Shown here piece after piece: positions 1 through 7,730 of a stretch of DNA of 34,134 nt. The notes below the pieces were generated by a model, which saw only the letters and a program-made list of their open reading frames with translations, was not told where the DNA came from and searched no databases. The translations under genes and the position numbers were made by a program. Source of the DNA: DAOTWP01 sp034435675 (GTDB taxonomy: Bacteria > Chloroflexota > Anaerolineae > Aggregatilineales > Phototrophicaceae); contig DAOTWP010000088.1 of assembly GCA_034435675.1 (NCBI GenBank), positions 1-34,134 of the forward strand. Reading direction: 5' to 3'. Within the stretch, counting starts at the first letter, position 1; every line of letters starts with the position of its first letter.

Positions 1-20
1 TTCATCATGCCGCCGCAAGT

Positions 21-1313
21 CTAACCTTCACGATGTACAAGCTGATCGCGTTCAGGTCCCACGCTGACTGCGAGAACTGGCGTATTACACAGGGCGGCAA
101 CACGCTCAATGTAGGCAAGCGCACTGGCAGGTAAATCTGACCAGCGTCTTATCTCGCTGAGATTCTCCTGCCAACCGGGCAGGGTCTCATAAACAACTTC
201 AGCATGTTCCAATGCAGCAATCGCAGCAGGTGGGTACTCGTAATGCGCCCCATTAATCATATACCCGGTTGCGATTTTGAGCTGATCGAATCCGGTTAAA
301 ATATCGAGTTTGGTCATCACCAGCGCGGTGAATCCGTTCACTACCGCAGAGTAGCGCAGCATCACACCGTCAAGCCAACCGCAGCGCCGCATACGCCCGG
401 TTGTCGTGCCATATTCGTCCCAGAAGTTCTCGCCGGTACCGCGCAGCCGCGCCGCAAGGTCTCCGCTTAACTCGGTAGGCATTGGACCACCGCCGACCCG
501 CGTGCTGAACGACTTGGCAACCCCGACCACACGCTCGACATCGCGCGGGCCAAATCCCAACCCGGTGAGCGCGCCCCCCGACGTGGGTGAAGAACTGGTC
601 ACATACGGATAACTGCCATGATCCACATCCAGCAGTGTACCCTGTGCCCCTTCACAAACAATCTGCGCACCGGCACGCAGCTGCTGGTGGAGATAAACCG
701 CCGTGTCCTGCAAATAGGGCTTCAGGCGTCTGGCTGCCTCAATGTAATCTGCGGCAGACACCTGTGCGTCCAGCGGTTCCGCCCCCTGCTGCACAAGCTG
801 CGCGTTGGCACGCTGCATCTGCGCGTATAACAGATCGGCAAATGATTCTTCGTCTGTCATATCGCCCATCCGCAGTCCGGAGCGACCAGTTTTGTCCAGA
901 TACGCGGGACCGATGCCGCGCAGCGTCGTGCCGACAGCCTTTTCACCCAGCGCCTGTTCGTTCGCCGCATCAAGCGCCATATGAGCCGGGCTGATAATGT
1001 GTGCGCGAGTACTGATTAGCAGACGCTGCGGAGAGACCTCTATACCCAACGCTTGCAGGCTGTCCATCTCTTTGAGCAAGCTGATAGGATTAATGACCAT
1101 GCCATTGCCCAGCACACAGGTCACCCCGGCATGCAGAATGCCGGAAGGCATGAGGTGGAGCTTAAAGACATCACTACCTACATTGACGGTGTGCCCGGCA
1201 TTGTCGCCGCCGGAATAGCGCGCCACCACAGCGGCACGGGCAGCAAGCCAGTCCACCACACGACCTTTGCCTTCGTCACCCCACTGTGCCCCGACTACAA
1301 TCGTTACAGGCAT
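21..1313 (-). CDS. purA: Adenylosuccinate synthase
   Basis: Cytoplasmic GTP-dependent enzyme joining IMP and aspartate, the first committed step from IMP to AMP. The 430-residue protein has the normal family length and is complete. The N-terminal GTP/IMP loop GDEGKG carries the catalytic Asp13 and Lys16, and His41 sits in GGDNAGH. The segment EGAQGTLLDVDHG and the region around TTTGRMRRCGWLD match the IMP and base-binding parts of the family. The C-terminal VGPERDQ matches the usual TGPDR signature. The position after GKG is Arg where E. coli has Lys, and GGDNAGH replaces GGHNAGH; both look like lineage variation. An AGAG-type ribosome site lies about six bases before the ATG. It is the last gene of a five-gene minus-strand run, 98 bases after the preceding gene. 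Confidence 0.97.
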   Translation of the reverse strand: MPVTIVVGAQWGDEGKGRVVDWLAARAAVVARYSGGDNAGHTVNVGSDVFKLHLMPSGILHAGVTCVLGNGMVINPISLLKEMDSLQALGIEVSPQRLLISTRAHIISPAHMALDAANEQALGEKAVGTTLRGIGPAYLDKTGRSGLRMGDMTDEESFADLLYAQMQRANAQLVQQGAEPLDAQVSAADYIEAARRLKPYLQDTAVYLHQQLRAGAQIVCEGAQGTLLDVDHGSYPYVTSSSPTSGGALTGLGFGPRDVERVVGVAKSFSTRVGGGPMPTELSGDLAARLRGTGENFWDEYGTTTGRMRRCGWLDGVMLRYSAVVNGFTALVMTKLDILTGFDQLKIATGYMINGAHYEYPPAAIAALEHAEVVYETLPGWQENLSEIRRWSDLPASALAYIERVAALCNTPVLAVSVGPERDQLVHREG

Positions 1314-1411
1314 GTTTCGCTCTCTTTAAATGTTTGTGCATTACATGTCGGGGCAGGCATAAACGCATGGCATGGGAGCCATCATGCATCGGACGCAGCC
1401 ACCGCGAAGAA

Positions 1412-2077
1412 TTAATCAGCTTGCCTGCTGTACTGCGCGCCCAAAGCGATGCTGACCTGCTGCTTGCCCCATGTTTCGATCTCCCCGTTGGGACCCAACA
1501 CCAGCGCAGAACCGACACCAACACCCACAATGATAGCTTCCGGATGAGTACCTAGCACACGTCGTGCTGCTGCGTTGTCGGTGACGCGCGTGGTTCCCGC
1601 CAGCACCAGTAGTTGCTCAACCCAGCCCAGCCCAACCGCGAGATCGCCGTCGTCGCGCATCATCCACGCCCCAAATGCCGCCGCCGCAGCGCCTTCCAGC
1701 AGAATCATCGCGCCGTTTTCATAAGCGCGTTGAATACCTTCTATCGCGGAACCCAGCAGCGTTGAACGCACATGGTCGGCAGAATGATCGCCTTCGATGA
1801 CAACAACACTGGTATCGCCAAGCCGCGCACGTAGTGTATTGTCATCATCACTGAACACATCAACAATATAGCCACTGGGCGCGCCCAGATCTTCCATATC
1901 ATCCAGCAGCACATCGCTGGCGTTGTCCACATCGCGCAGGCTGATGCACGCGATATTGCCATCAGCCGCCGCCCGTCCTAGGGTCATGGCGCGCAGGTCA
2001 CTGCCGGGGTCATTGCCACCACTTAGTACCAGCCAGCCTAGCCCGTCTTTCCAGCGAAATACTGAATTCTGCCCCAT
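1412..2077 (-). CDS. Peptidase S51/cyanophycinase-like protein, probably not catalytic
   Basis: A 221-residue soluble protein that resembles the cyanophycinase/peptidase E fold (class I glutamine-amidotransferase-like). The opening LVLSGGNDPGSD and the C-terminal block THPEAIIVGVGVGSALVL with the following EIETWGKQQVSI follow the family pattern, in which a HP..xGIDE.TAL segment precedes the last strands. Two functional positions differ. The nucleophile elbow, normally GGxSAGA, reads LEGAAAAAFGAW with no serine, and the normal GIDE reads GVGV. I infer a non-hydrolytic relative, perhaps binding or structural. Start ATG is supported by AGGGA seven bases upstream. It lies 21 bases after the M20 amidohydrolase and 98 before purA, so is probably co-transcribed. 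The family call rests on remembered motifs only. Confidence 0.72.
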   Translation of the reverse strand: MGQNSVFRWKDGLGWLVLSGGNDPGSDLRAMTLGRAAADGNIACISLRDVDNASDVLLDDMEDLGAPSGYIVDVFSDDDNTLRARLGDTSVVVIEGDHSADHVRSTLLGSAIEGIQRAYENGAMILLEGAAAAAFGAWMMRDDGDLAVGLGWVEQLLVLAGTTRVTDNAAARRVLGTHPEAIIVGVGVGSALVLGPNGEIETWGKQQVSIALGAQYSRQAD

Positions 2078-2098
2078 GCCGTTATCCCTGCACGCCTG

Positions 2099-3295
2099 CT
2101 AGCGCATCTCCTCCGGCAGCACATATTCCGCAGCGGCGGCAGCCAGCAGTGCGGCAGCTAACGGCAGCGCGTCTTCATCAAAGTCAAACTGCGGGTGATG
2201 ATGCCCGTAATCCAGACCCCGACTGCTGTTGGCACAGCCGACGAAGAAGTACATTCCCGGCGCATCCTGCATCAGGAACGAAACATCATCTGCCGCCAGC
2301 GTGCGTGCGTTAGTATCCAGTGCTTTTGTGCCAACCATCTCTGCAAAAACACGCCGCAATCGCTGCGCAACCTGCGAATCGTTAACCACCGGAATGGTGT
2401 AGTGCCATGTCGTGATTTCTACCGTGCAGCCCATCGCCTGACACAATGCACTGCTGATTTCCCCAAGGCGCCGTTCCACATAGTCGCGCATTTCCAGCGT
2501 AAATGTGCGGAATGTGCCGCCCAACTCGACAGTCTGCGGGATGATATTGTTAGCGTCGCCGGCGCGCATAAATGCGACAGACACGACCGCCGTTTCCAGC
2601 GGAGAAACGTTGCGGCTGACAATCGTTTGCAGCGCGCTGATGAGCTGCGCAGCGCAGACTACCGGATCAACGGTTGAATGCGGCGCACCAGCATGCCCGC
2701 CCTTGCCGGAAATCACCATTCTGAAGTCCGACGCGCCTGCCATAACGCCGCCGTCTGCTACCCCCAGCGTGCCAAGTGGCAGATAATTCCATAGGTGCAG
2801 CCCGAGGGTTACATCCGGAGGCAAATCGCGCAGCAGCCCGTCATTGACCATCGCCATCGCACCCTGCCCGATTTCTTCAGCAGGCTGGAAAACAAATTTG
2901 ACGCGCCCACGCAAATGCGCCCGCTGGGCGGTCAGCAATTTTGCCACCGCCAACAGCACTGCTGTATGTCCATCATGTCCACAAGCATGCATTTTGCCGG
3001 GCACTGTTGAACTATACACCAACTGATTTGCCTCGTGAATCGGCAGCGCGTCCATATCGGCGCGGACCAGCACAGTCGGTCCCGGTTGGTCGCCTTCCAG
3101 CAGGGCAACCACACCGGTTTTGCCAACGCCGACCTGCACTTCTAAGCCTAGCTCGTTCAGAGCCTCGGCAACAATCCCGGCAGTGCGGATTTCCTGAAAT
3201 GCAAGTTCAGGATGCCTGTGAAAATCACGCCGTCGAGCGACGAGTTCATTGCGCAGCGCCTGCGCCTGCGCCATAAAGTCCAGCATCGGTGACAT
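2099..3295 (-). CDS. M20 family amidohydrolase (hippurate/N-acyl-amino-acid hydrolase type)
   Basis: Zinc-dependent hydrolase of N-acyl amino acids or related amides, cytoplasmic. From the chosen start it is 398 residues, typical for the M20D group. The signatures appear in order: RRDFHRHPELAFQE near the N-terminus, VLVRADMDALPI with a metal-binding Asp, HACGHDGHTA with metal-binding His and Asp, FQPAEEIGQGA with the paired glutamates, a central dimerisation domain rich in Gly and His (GKGGHAGAPH), and a C-terminal GHHHPQFDFDEDAL. The reading frame stays open 52 codons upstream, into the PIG-L gene, but the homologous region begins near DFMAQAQALRNEL. ATG at 3295 lies one base after the preceding stop. 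ATG at 3286 has AGGA about eight bases upstream and is an equally good start. The substrate cannot be told from sequence. Confidence 0.93.
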   Translation of the reverse strand: MSPMLDFMAQAQALRNELVARRRDFHRHPELAFQEIRTAGIVAEALNELGLEVQVGVGKTGVVALLEGDQPGPTVLVRADMDALPIHEANQLVYSSTVPGKMHACGHDGHTAVLLAVAKLLTAQRAHLRGRVKFVFQPAEEIGQGAMAMVNDGLLRDLPPDVTLGLHLWNYLPLGTLGVADGGVMAGASDFRMVISGKGGHAGAPHSTVDPVVCAAQLISALQTIVSRNVSPLETAVVSVAFMRAGDANNIIPQTVELGGTFRTFTLEMRDYVERRLGEISSALCQAMGCTVEITTWHYTIPVVNDSQVAQRLRRVFAEMVGTKALDTNARTLAADDVSFLMQDAPGMYFFVGCANSSRGLDYGHHHPQFDFDEDALPLAAALLAAAAAEYVLPEEMR

Positions 3296-3296
3296 C

Positions 3297-4016
3297 CTAG
3301 CCCAGTGTAAACAGGCGAAAATACTCCACATGGCGCGGTGCATCGACTGGCGCTTCAGGATCAAGGCTGCGCTGGCGGATGCGCTCTGCCATCGCGTCCA
3401 TTTCCTTGATCTGGCTCCTGTGTTCACGCAGCGCGCGAATTTTGGTTTCAACGTGCGCCGTGATATCTACTTTCGCATTGTGCTGCGCGGGTCCAGCCAG
3501 ATAGATATAACGTACCTTGTGGGTTTGCAGCCCTTCATCGCGTTCCAGTTCAATAAAATTAAGCCGGTCACGCGCCGCCGGGAACACCGCCTCCATGGCT
3601 GCGGTTCCAATTGCGCGGTGATCGGGGTGATTGATCGAACCGGAACTGAACCAAAATACTGTCGGATCACACGTAACTACCGCGTCGGGACGCTTGAGCC
3701 GGATCAACCGGGTTATATCACGGCGCAGCTCAAGAGTGGGCATCAGTTCGCCATCGGGGTAACGCAGGAAGATCACGTCCTGCACCCCCAGCGCAGCGGC
3801 GGCATTGCGTTGTTCAACTTCGCGCAGTGCTGCCAGCCGTTCGTGGGTCATCTCCGGGTCTTCGCTGCCTTTATCGCCGCTGGTTGCCAGCACATAAAGT
3901 ACCTCAACCCCCTCCGCAGCCCAGCGGGCAAATGTCCCACCGGCGAAAAATTCCGGGTCGTCTGGGTGGGCAAATACGCCCAGTACACGTTTGATAGGTC
4001 TGGTTTCGTCGCTCAT
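3297..4016 (-). CDS. PIG-L (LmbE-like) deacetylase
   Basis: Zinc-dependent N-deacetylase of the GlcNAc-PI/mycothiol/bacillithiol deacetylase superfamily, 239 residues and complete. The metal site is clear: AHPDDPE at residues 16-22 supplies His and Asp ligands plus the general-base Asp, and the distal HPDHR motif at 130-134 supplies the third ligand. The loop ATSGDKG after the second strand is also typical. The C-terminal helix rich in Arg and Glu (IRALREHRSQIKEMDAM) matches the helix often seen at the end of this family. It lies between the PSP1 protein (stop six bases upstream) and the M20 hydrolase (one base downstream), so is very probably in the same transcript. Substrate unknown: a small-thiol precursor or a GlcNAc conjugate are the usual options. 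Confidence 0.93.
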   Translation of the reverse strand: MSDETRPIKRVLGVFAHPDDPEFFAGGTFARWAAEGVEVLYVLATSGDKGSEDPEMTHERLAALREVEQRNAAAALGVQDVIFLRYPDGELMPTLELRRDITRLIRLKRPDAVVTCDPTVFWFSSGSINHPDHRAIGTAAMEAVFPAARDRLNFIELERDEGLQTHKVRYIYLAGPAQHNAKVDITAHVETKIRALREHRSQIKEMDAMAERIRQRSLDPEAPVDAPRHVEYFRLFTLG

Positions 4017-4022
4017 ACGGCT

Positions 4023-5012
4023 CTAGGGATTCTGATCTGCACGGCGTTCACCGGGCTGTTTACCACAATCACACGGTCCATCCCCATGCTTGCTGCACGG
4101 TTCTTTTGCCTTCTTTGCCAGCGCTTCCAGTTCATCCAGCGGCACCAACTCATCGCGGTGGAATGTGCGGCGTCCAACTTCCTCAATGTAAACGGTCACG
4201 AGATCCTGCAACGGGCTGACATCCAGCACCTTGCCTTCACCCAATGGCGTACCCACCCGCTTGTTACGCTTCGGAAGCTGTTTGCGTGCCTGAACGTACA
4301 ATTCATACTCGTACACCAGACAGCAGCGCAGCCGACCGCACATCCCCGTGATTTCGGACGGATTCAGCGAGATTCCCTGTGCCTTTGCCATCTTGATCGA
4401 AATGGGGCTGAAATCTGTCAGAAATGTGCTGCAACAACGCAGTTCACCACATGCACCATAACCACCCAGCAGTTTGGCAACATCGCGCGGACCAATCTGA
4501 CGCATATCCACCTGTGCGCCAAAGTAGCGGCTCAATTCGTTCCATAACCGCGACGTATTGACCTTCTGTTCAGCACTGAACAGGAATGTCAACTGCGTGC
4601 CATCGTAGTTGTACTGGGCGGCAACAAACTTGACGTCATCATAACCGCCCATTGCTCTGGCTTTCTCCTGGCACACCCGCAGGGCATCTGGCTGTTTCGC
4701 CTCCCACTGCTGGCGCAGCACCAGATCACGCGCTGAGGCAGGACGCAGGATTGAGCGATATTCGCTCAGGGGCTGTTCTGCCTGAACAAAGCCCATTACC
4801 TGCCCCATCTGCCGCCCGCGTGCTGTTTCCACAATGACATAATCGGTCATCGCAAGCTGCGGGTATTCCTGATACTCAAAATGGTACAGCTTGCCAACCC
4901 TGTTAAAACGCACTCCTGCAACCATCGCGGGAGCATCTTCAACCGGCGCTTGTGCCGAAACTTCGGTTTGTTCCACAACCGCCGGAGAATGTTCAAATTC
5001 CATAGACTCCAT
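4023..5012 (-). CDS. ricT: PSP1-domain protein, RicT (YaaT) homologue
   Basis: A 329-residue cytoplasmic protein. In Bacillus the homologue RicT works with RicA and RicF, binds Fe-S clusters and affects RNase Y-dependent RNA maturation; no partner gene is visible here. An N-terminal acidic, low-complexity stretch (about 1-30) precedes the beta-rich PSP1 core. The diagnostic cysteines are Cys188, Cys193 and Cys194 (ACGELRCC) and Cys225, Cys230 and Cys231 (MCGRLRCC). The tail adds Cys306, Cys314 and Cys316 with a histidine (CSKHGDGPCDC), which looks like an extra metal site. A GTG directly precedes the ATG in frame; I chose the ATG because AGGAT lies about eight bases before it. First gene of the five-gene run, six bases before the PIG-L gene. 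Confidence 0.92.
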   Translation of the reverse strand: MESMEFEHSPAVVEQTEVSAQAPVEDAPAMVAGVRFNRVGKLYHFEYQEYPQLAMTDYVIVETARGRQMGQVMGFVQAEQPLSEYRSILRPASARDLVLRQQWEAKQPDALRVCQEKARAMGGYDDVKFVAAQYNYDGTQLTFLFSAEQKVNTSRLWNELSRYFGAQVDMRQIGPRDVAKLLGGYGACGELRCCSTFLTDFSPISIKMAKAQGISLNPSEITGMCGRLRCCLVYEYELYVQARKQLPKRNKRVGTPLGEGKVLDVSPLQDLVTVYIEEVGRRTFHRDELVPLDELEALAKKAKEPCSKHGDGPCDCGKQPGERRADQNP

Positions 5013-5077
5013 CACAATGTATCCTGAAACAACATAGCATTCGTCTTTGAAACACAGCCATTACGCTGACGTGTTTT

Positions 5078-5106
5078 ATCATAAACCATTCCCCGGTGAA
5101 CAGCAA
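5078..5106 (-). promoter_or_regulatory. Candidate sigma-70-type promoter for the ricT-purA run
   Basis: On the minus strand TTGCTG (5106-5101) and TATGAT (5083-5078) are separated by 17 bases. The -10 matches five of six consensus positions, the -35 only three. Transcription would begin near 5071, giving a leader of about 60 bases before ricT. The placement fits a divergent arrangement with the trmB promoter. A short inverted repeat, CATAC at 5129-5133 with GTATG at 5142-5146, lies between the two promoters and could be a shared operator, but this is weak. Confidence 0.4.
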
Positions 5107-5173
5107 TCATCCGGCAGATGTCACAACCCATACCCGTACCCGTATGTTCGTATTCCCTGACAACCGCCGAATG

Positions 5174-5201
5174 GGGACAAATCCGGGGTCTATGTTATAA
5201 T
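5174..5201 (+). promoter_or_regulatory. Promoter for trmB with perfect, extended -10
   Basis: TATAAT at 5196-5201 is a perfect -10 and is preceded by TG one base upstream, the extended -10 form. GGGACA at 5174-5179, 16 bases upstream, matches four of six -35 positions. Initiation would fall near 5208, giving a leader of only about 17 bases that still contains the ribosome site AGGAT at 5216-5220, before the ATG at 5226. Confidence 0.6.
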
Positions 5202-5225
5202 CAGCACTTCAATACAGGATAAGCC

Positions 5226-6233
5226 ATGCAAAAACTGAGCGTTTACAACCTCCCCTGGCATACCGATTGGGCGGACGTGTTTGGGGCAGATCGTCCAATC
5301 ATCACAGAAATTGGTTTCGGTTACGGGCACTTCCTCCTGCATCTGGCGCGCAGCAACCCACAGGCGAATGTCATTGGACTGGAAGTGACCAGCAAGTGCC
5401 TCAACAAAGTCGAACGCCTGCTGGACCGCGAGCAGTTGACCAATGCGCGCCTGATTTATGCGACAGCGGAAAGCGCCCTCTATCATCTCTTTGCTCCAGG
5501 GCAGGTCAGCCAGTTTCACATCAACTTTCCCGACCCCTGGTTTAAAAGCCGTCATGCCCCGCGCCGCCTGATGAAACCGCAGACCGTTGACGCGCTGGTC
5601 AACCGCCTTGTCCCCGGTGGTGTGCTCTATCTGGCTACCGATATTCTGGATTATGCTGAAATGACCGCAGAACTGCTGGCTGCCGCGCCCGGTTTAGAGA
5701 ACACCCAGCGCACGCCATTCAGCACCAGTTTCAGTGGGCGTGTGACCACCAAGTACGAAGCGAAAGCGCTGCGCGCCGGACGCACCTGCTATTATTTTGC
5801 TTACCAGCGCAATCATCTGCCGCCGCCGCCGCTGCCGCTCACCGGAGAATTAGACATGCCGCATCTTGTCCTTCAGCTTCCGATGCCCCAGGACGACATA
5901 AATGCCCGTTTCAGCGCCTTTCAGGAAAGCCGCGAAGACATCCATATCCGCTATGTCAGCGTATACGGCAACAAACGCGCTCTGTTGTTCGAGGTCTACA
6001 TCCGCGAACCAACCATCGATCAGCATCTCGCGCTGCTGCTCACACCGCATACGGAAGCAGGCGCATATACGCTGAAACCCGGCGCAATCGGACAACCGCG
6101 CATGACCTATGGCGTACATCTGGCAACAGGTATTCTGGGCGATTGGCTGCTGAGTCTGCATCCGGAGGCGCGCGTGCTGGCGGACAAGGTGCGCCGCAGC
6201 CGAAAAGCCGCGGAAACCGACGATGAAAGCTGA
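5226..6233 (+). CDS. trmB: tRNA (guanine-N7-)-methyltransferase with C-terminal extension
   Basis: Methylates N7 of G46 in tRNA using S-adenosylmethionine. Residues 1-200 form the TrmB catalytic domain: the SAM loop EIGFGYGHFLLHLA near 28-41, GLEVTSKCL near 51-59, the hallmark INFPDPWFKSRHAPRRL near 99-115 with the catalytic-site Asp, and TTKYE near 174-178. After a proline-rich joint (HLPPPPLPL) a further stretch of about 130 residues follows to the end at 335; TrmB proteins normally stop near 200-240. I do not recognise the extension. It looks like a compact alpha/beta domain with a basic helix (DKVRRSRK) near the end. The ATG follows AGGAT by five bases. The gene stands alone, divergent from ricT. 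Confidence 0.94.
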   Translation: MQKLSVYNLPWHTDWADVFGADRPIITEIGFGYGHFLLHLARSNPQANVIGLEVTSKCLNKVERLLDREQLTNARLIYATAESALYHLFAPGQVSQFHINFPDPWFKSRHAPRRLMKPQTVDALVNRLVPGGVLYLATDILDYAEMTAELLAAAPGLENTQRTPFSTSFSGRVTTKYEAKALRAGRTCYYFAYQRNHLPPPPLPLTGELDMPHLVLQLPMPQDDINARFSAFQESREDIHIRYVSVYGNKRALLFEVYIREPTIDQHLALLLTPHTEAGAYTLKPGAIGQPRMTYGVHLATGILGDWLLSLHPEARVLADKVRRSRKAAETDDES

Positions 6234-6278
6234 TTCGCTGGCAATGCGACGCAATATGGGTTAAAAATCTGGCAGATT

Positions 6279-6291
6279 GCGTAACTTACGC
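6279..6291. promoter_or_regulatory. Palindrome upstream of the sugar transporter, candidate operator
   Basis: GCGTAA and TTACGC flank a single central C, giving a perfect 6+1+6 inverted repeat about 145 bases before the binding-protein gene. A weak promoter-like pair (TTGCGT, then TATTGT 16 bases later) would place the repeat between -35 and -10, the usual position for a repressor site of a sugar operon. No regulator gene lies nearby. The operator role is inference. Confidence 0.35.
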
Positions 6292-6334
6292 GCAATTGTA
6301 TTGTTCTTTCTTTTGAACACCCTTGGTGTGCCTA

Positions 6335-6391
6335 CTGGCAAAACACTGAGGTCTGTTTGCCAGCCCGCGCCAGGAGGAGGCGGGGGCAAAC
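6335..6391 (+). promoter_or_regulatory. Leader with mutually exclusive hairpins before the ABC binding-protein gene
   Basis: Three segments can pair in two ways. CTGGCAAA (6335-6342) is complementary to TTTGCCAG (6356-6363), and GTTTGCC (6355-6361) is complementary to GGCAAAC (6385-6391). The middle segment is shared, so only one hairpin can form at a time. The second hairpin is helped by GC-rich inner arms around AGGAGGA. The region lies about 30 bases before the ribosome site AAAGGAG of the binding-protein gene. No run of T follows, so an effect on RNA stability or translation is more likely than intrinsic termination. The pairing is read directly; the function is inference. Confidence 0.4.
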
Positions 6392-6435
6392 CCTAAGATA
6401 TGCGCTCGAACTAATTACTACAAAGGAGTTGCTTT

Positions 6436-7713
6436 ATGCGTCAACGCACGTTACTTCGGGGCTTCGCGCTGATGTTTATGCTGCTGCTGGTGTTGGTGCC
6501 GGCGGTCGCGCAGAACGTTGTCGAACTGCGCATCCTGTGGTATGACGACGGTAATGAGGGAGCCGCGCTGCGTACACTGCTCGACCAGTTTGAGGCAGAG
6601 AATGCGGACATCCGTGTGATTATTGACACTATTGCCTATGCAGACATTCACACTACGCTTCAGGCACAGGTGGAGGCAGGTGCGGGTGCGCCCGATATGG
6701 CGCGTGTCACCGATGTGGCGCGCTTCGCCGGGCTGTACCTTGACATGAGCGAACTCGTCGCAGATGTGGATTACTGGCTGACCAATTTCCCTGAGCCTGT
6801 GCTGCAATCCATGCGGACTGGCGACGACACTACCGGGATTTACGGCTACCCGACCCAGTTTACGGTTACGGGTCCGTTCATTAATGTGACCCTGTTTGAG
6901 CAGGCAGGGGTTGATATTCCCGCCGATGGCTCCACATGGGAAGAATGGGTCGCCGCAGCAGAACAGGTCGCCACAGAAACCGGCGTTCCCTACGCAATCG
7001 CCATTGACCGTTCCGGTCACCGCGTCTGGGGTCCCGCGCTGAGCCGCTGCGCAACCTTCGCCAATGAAGATGGAACATTCACGGTTGACAGCCCCGGCTT
7101 CCGCAGCACTGCCGAAATGATTATTGACTGGCACACGCGCGGCATCACCCCGCTGGAAGTGTGGGCAGGCTCTGGCGGCGGGTACGCAGCCGCCAATGAG
7201 TTTTTCATCAACGGCGAGCTGGTGATGTACATGTCCGGCAGTTGGCAGGTGGGTCAGTTTACACAGCGGATTGGCGACGCCTTCGACTGGCGCGTCATCC
7301 CCAACCCCAGTGGCGACTGCGGCAGCACCGGTATGCCCGGCGGTGCGGTTATGGTGGCACTGGGTGGCACAGAACACCCGGCAGAAGTCGCCCGCGTCAT
7401 GGACTATCTGGCAAGCACGGATGCGCTGCGCACCTTCTCTCAGGACTCGCTCTTCATTCCCGGTCACCTCGGTCTGATCGAAGAGGGTCTGGAATATTCC
7501 GCCAGCAACGAAGCGCTCAATGCCTTCGCCGCAGAGATTCCGAAGTTCATGCCTGAGGCGTATACATTGCAATACCATCCGTTCGGCTTTGTGTTGAACA
7601 CCTCGATCCGGGATCGCCTGAGCCAGGTGATTGTCGGCGAACTGACGCTTGACGAGGCAATTGTTCAGATTCAGAGTGACGTGGATACTGCCATGGCGGA
7701 AGCCGGTAGCTAG
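6436..7713 (+). CDS. Extracellular sugar-binding protein of an ABC transporter
   Basis: Family 1 extracellular solute-binding protein, 425 residues, that would capture a sugar outside the membrane and deliver it to the two permeases encoded downstream. Residues 1-25 form a signal peptide: basic start MRQRTLLR, hydrophobic core, then AVA before QN. There is no lipobox cysteine, so it appears to be released or held in another way rather than lipid-anchored. VELRILWYDDGNEGAALRTLLDQFEAENADI is the classic start of the mature domain, followed by a region with APDMARVTDVARFA. The central GGYAAANEFFINGELVMYMSGSW is the family signature region. A strong ribosome site, AAAGGAG, lies eight bases before the ATG. 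The sugar cannot be named from sequence. Structured repeats flank the gene on both sides. Confidence 0.93.
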   Translation: MRQRTLLRGFALMFMLLLVLVPAVAQNVVELRILWYDDGNEGAALRTLLDQFEAENADIRVIIDTIAYADIHTTLQAQVEAGAGAPDMARVTDVARFAGLYLDMSELVADVDYWLTNFPEPVLQSMRTGDDTTGIYGYPTQFTVTGPFINVTLFEQAGVDIPADGSTWEEWVAAAEQVATETGVPYAIAIDRSGHRVWGPALSRCATFANEDGTFTVDSPGFRSTAEMIIDWHTRGITPLEVWAGSGGGYAAANEFFINGELVMYMSGSWQVGQFTQRIGDAFDWRVIPNPSGDCGSTGMPGGAVMVALGGTEHPAEVARVMDYLASTDALRTFSQDSLFIPGHLGLIEEGLEYSASNEALNAFAAEIPKFMPEAYTLQYHPFGFVLNTSIRDRLSQVIVGELTLDEAIVQIQSDVDTAMAEAGS

Positions 7714-7730
7714 CCAAACGCTGAAGCGAG

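Noticed and set aside
1..20. Possible start of another minus-strand gene (two ATG triplets at 8-6 and 5-3)
   Set aside because: Only eight bases are visible and no ribosome site precedes them, so no gene can be supported.
3296..3451. 52-codon upstream extension of the M20 amidohydrolase frame
   Set aside because: It overlaps the PIG-L gene, has no family similarity, and good starts exist at 3295 and 3286.
3249..4547. Long plus-strand open frame of 432 codons opposite the PIG-L and ricT genes
   Set aside because: It is the antisense shadow of two clear genes, with His/Cys/Arg-rich composition and no motif.
6451..7578. Long minus-strand open frame opposite the sugar-binding protein gene
   Set aside because: Antisense shadow of a well-supported gene, with no recognisable protein pattern.
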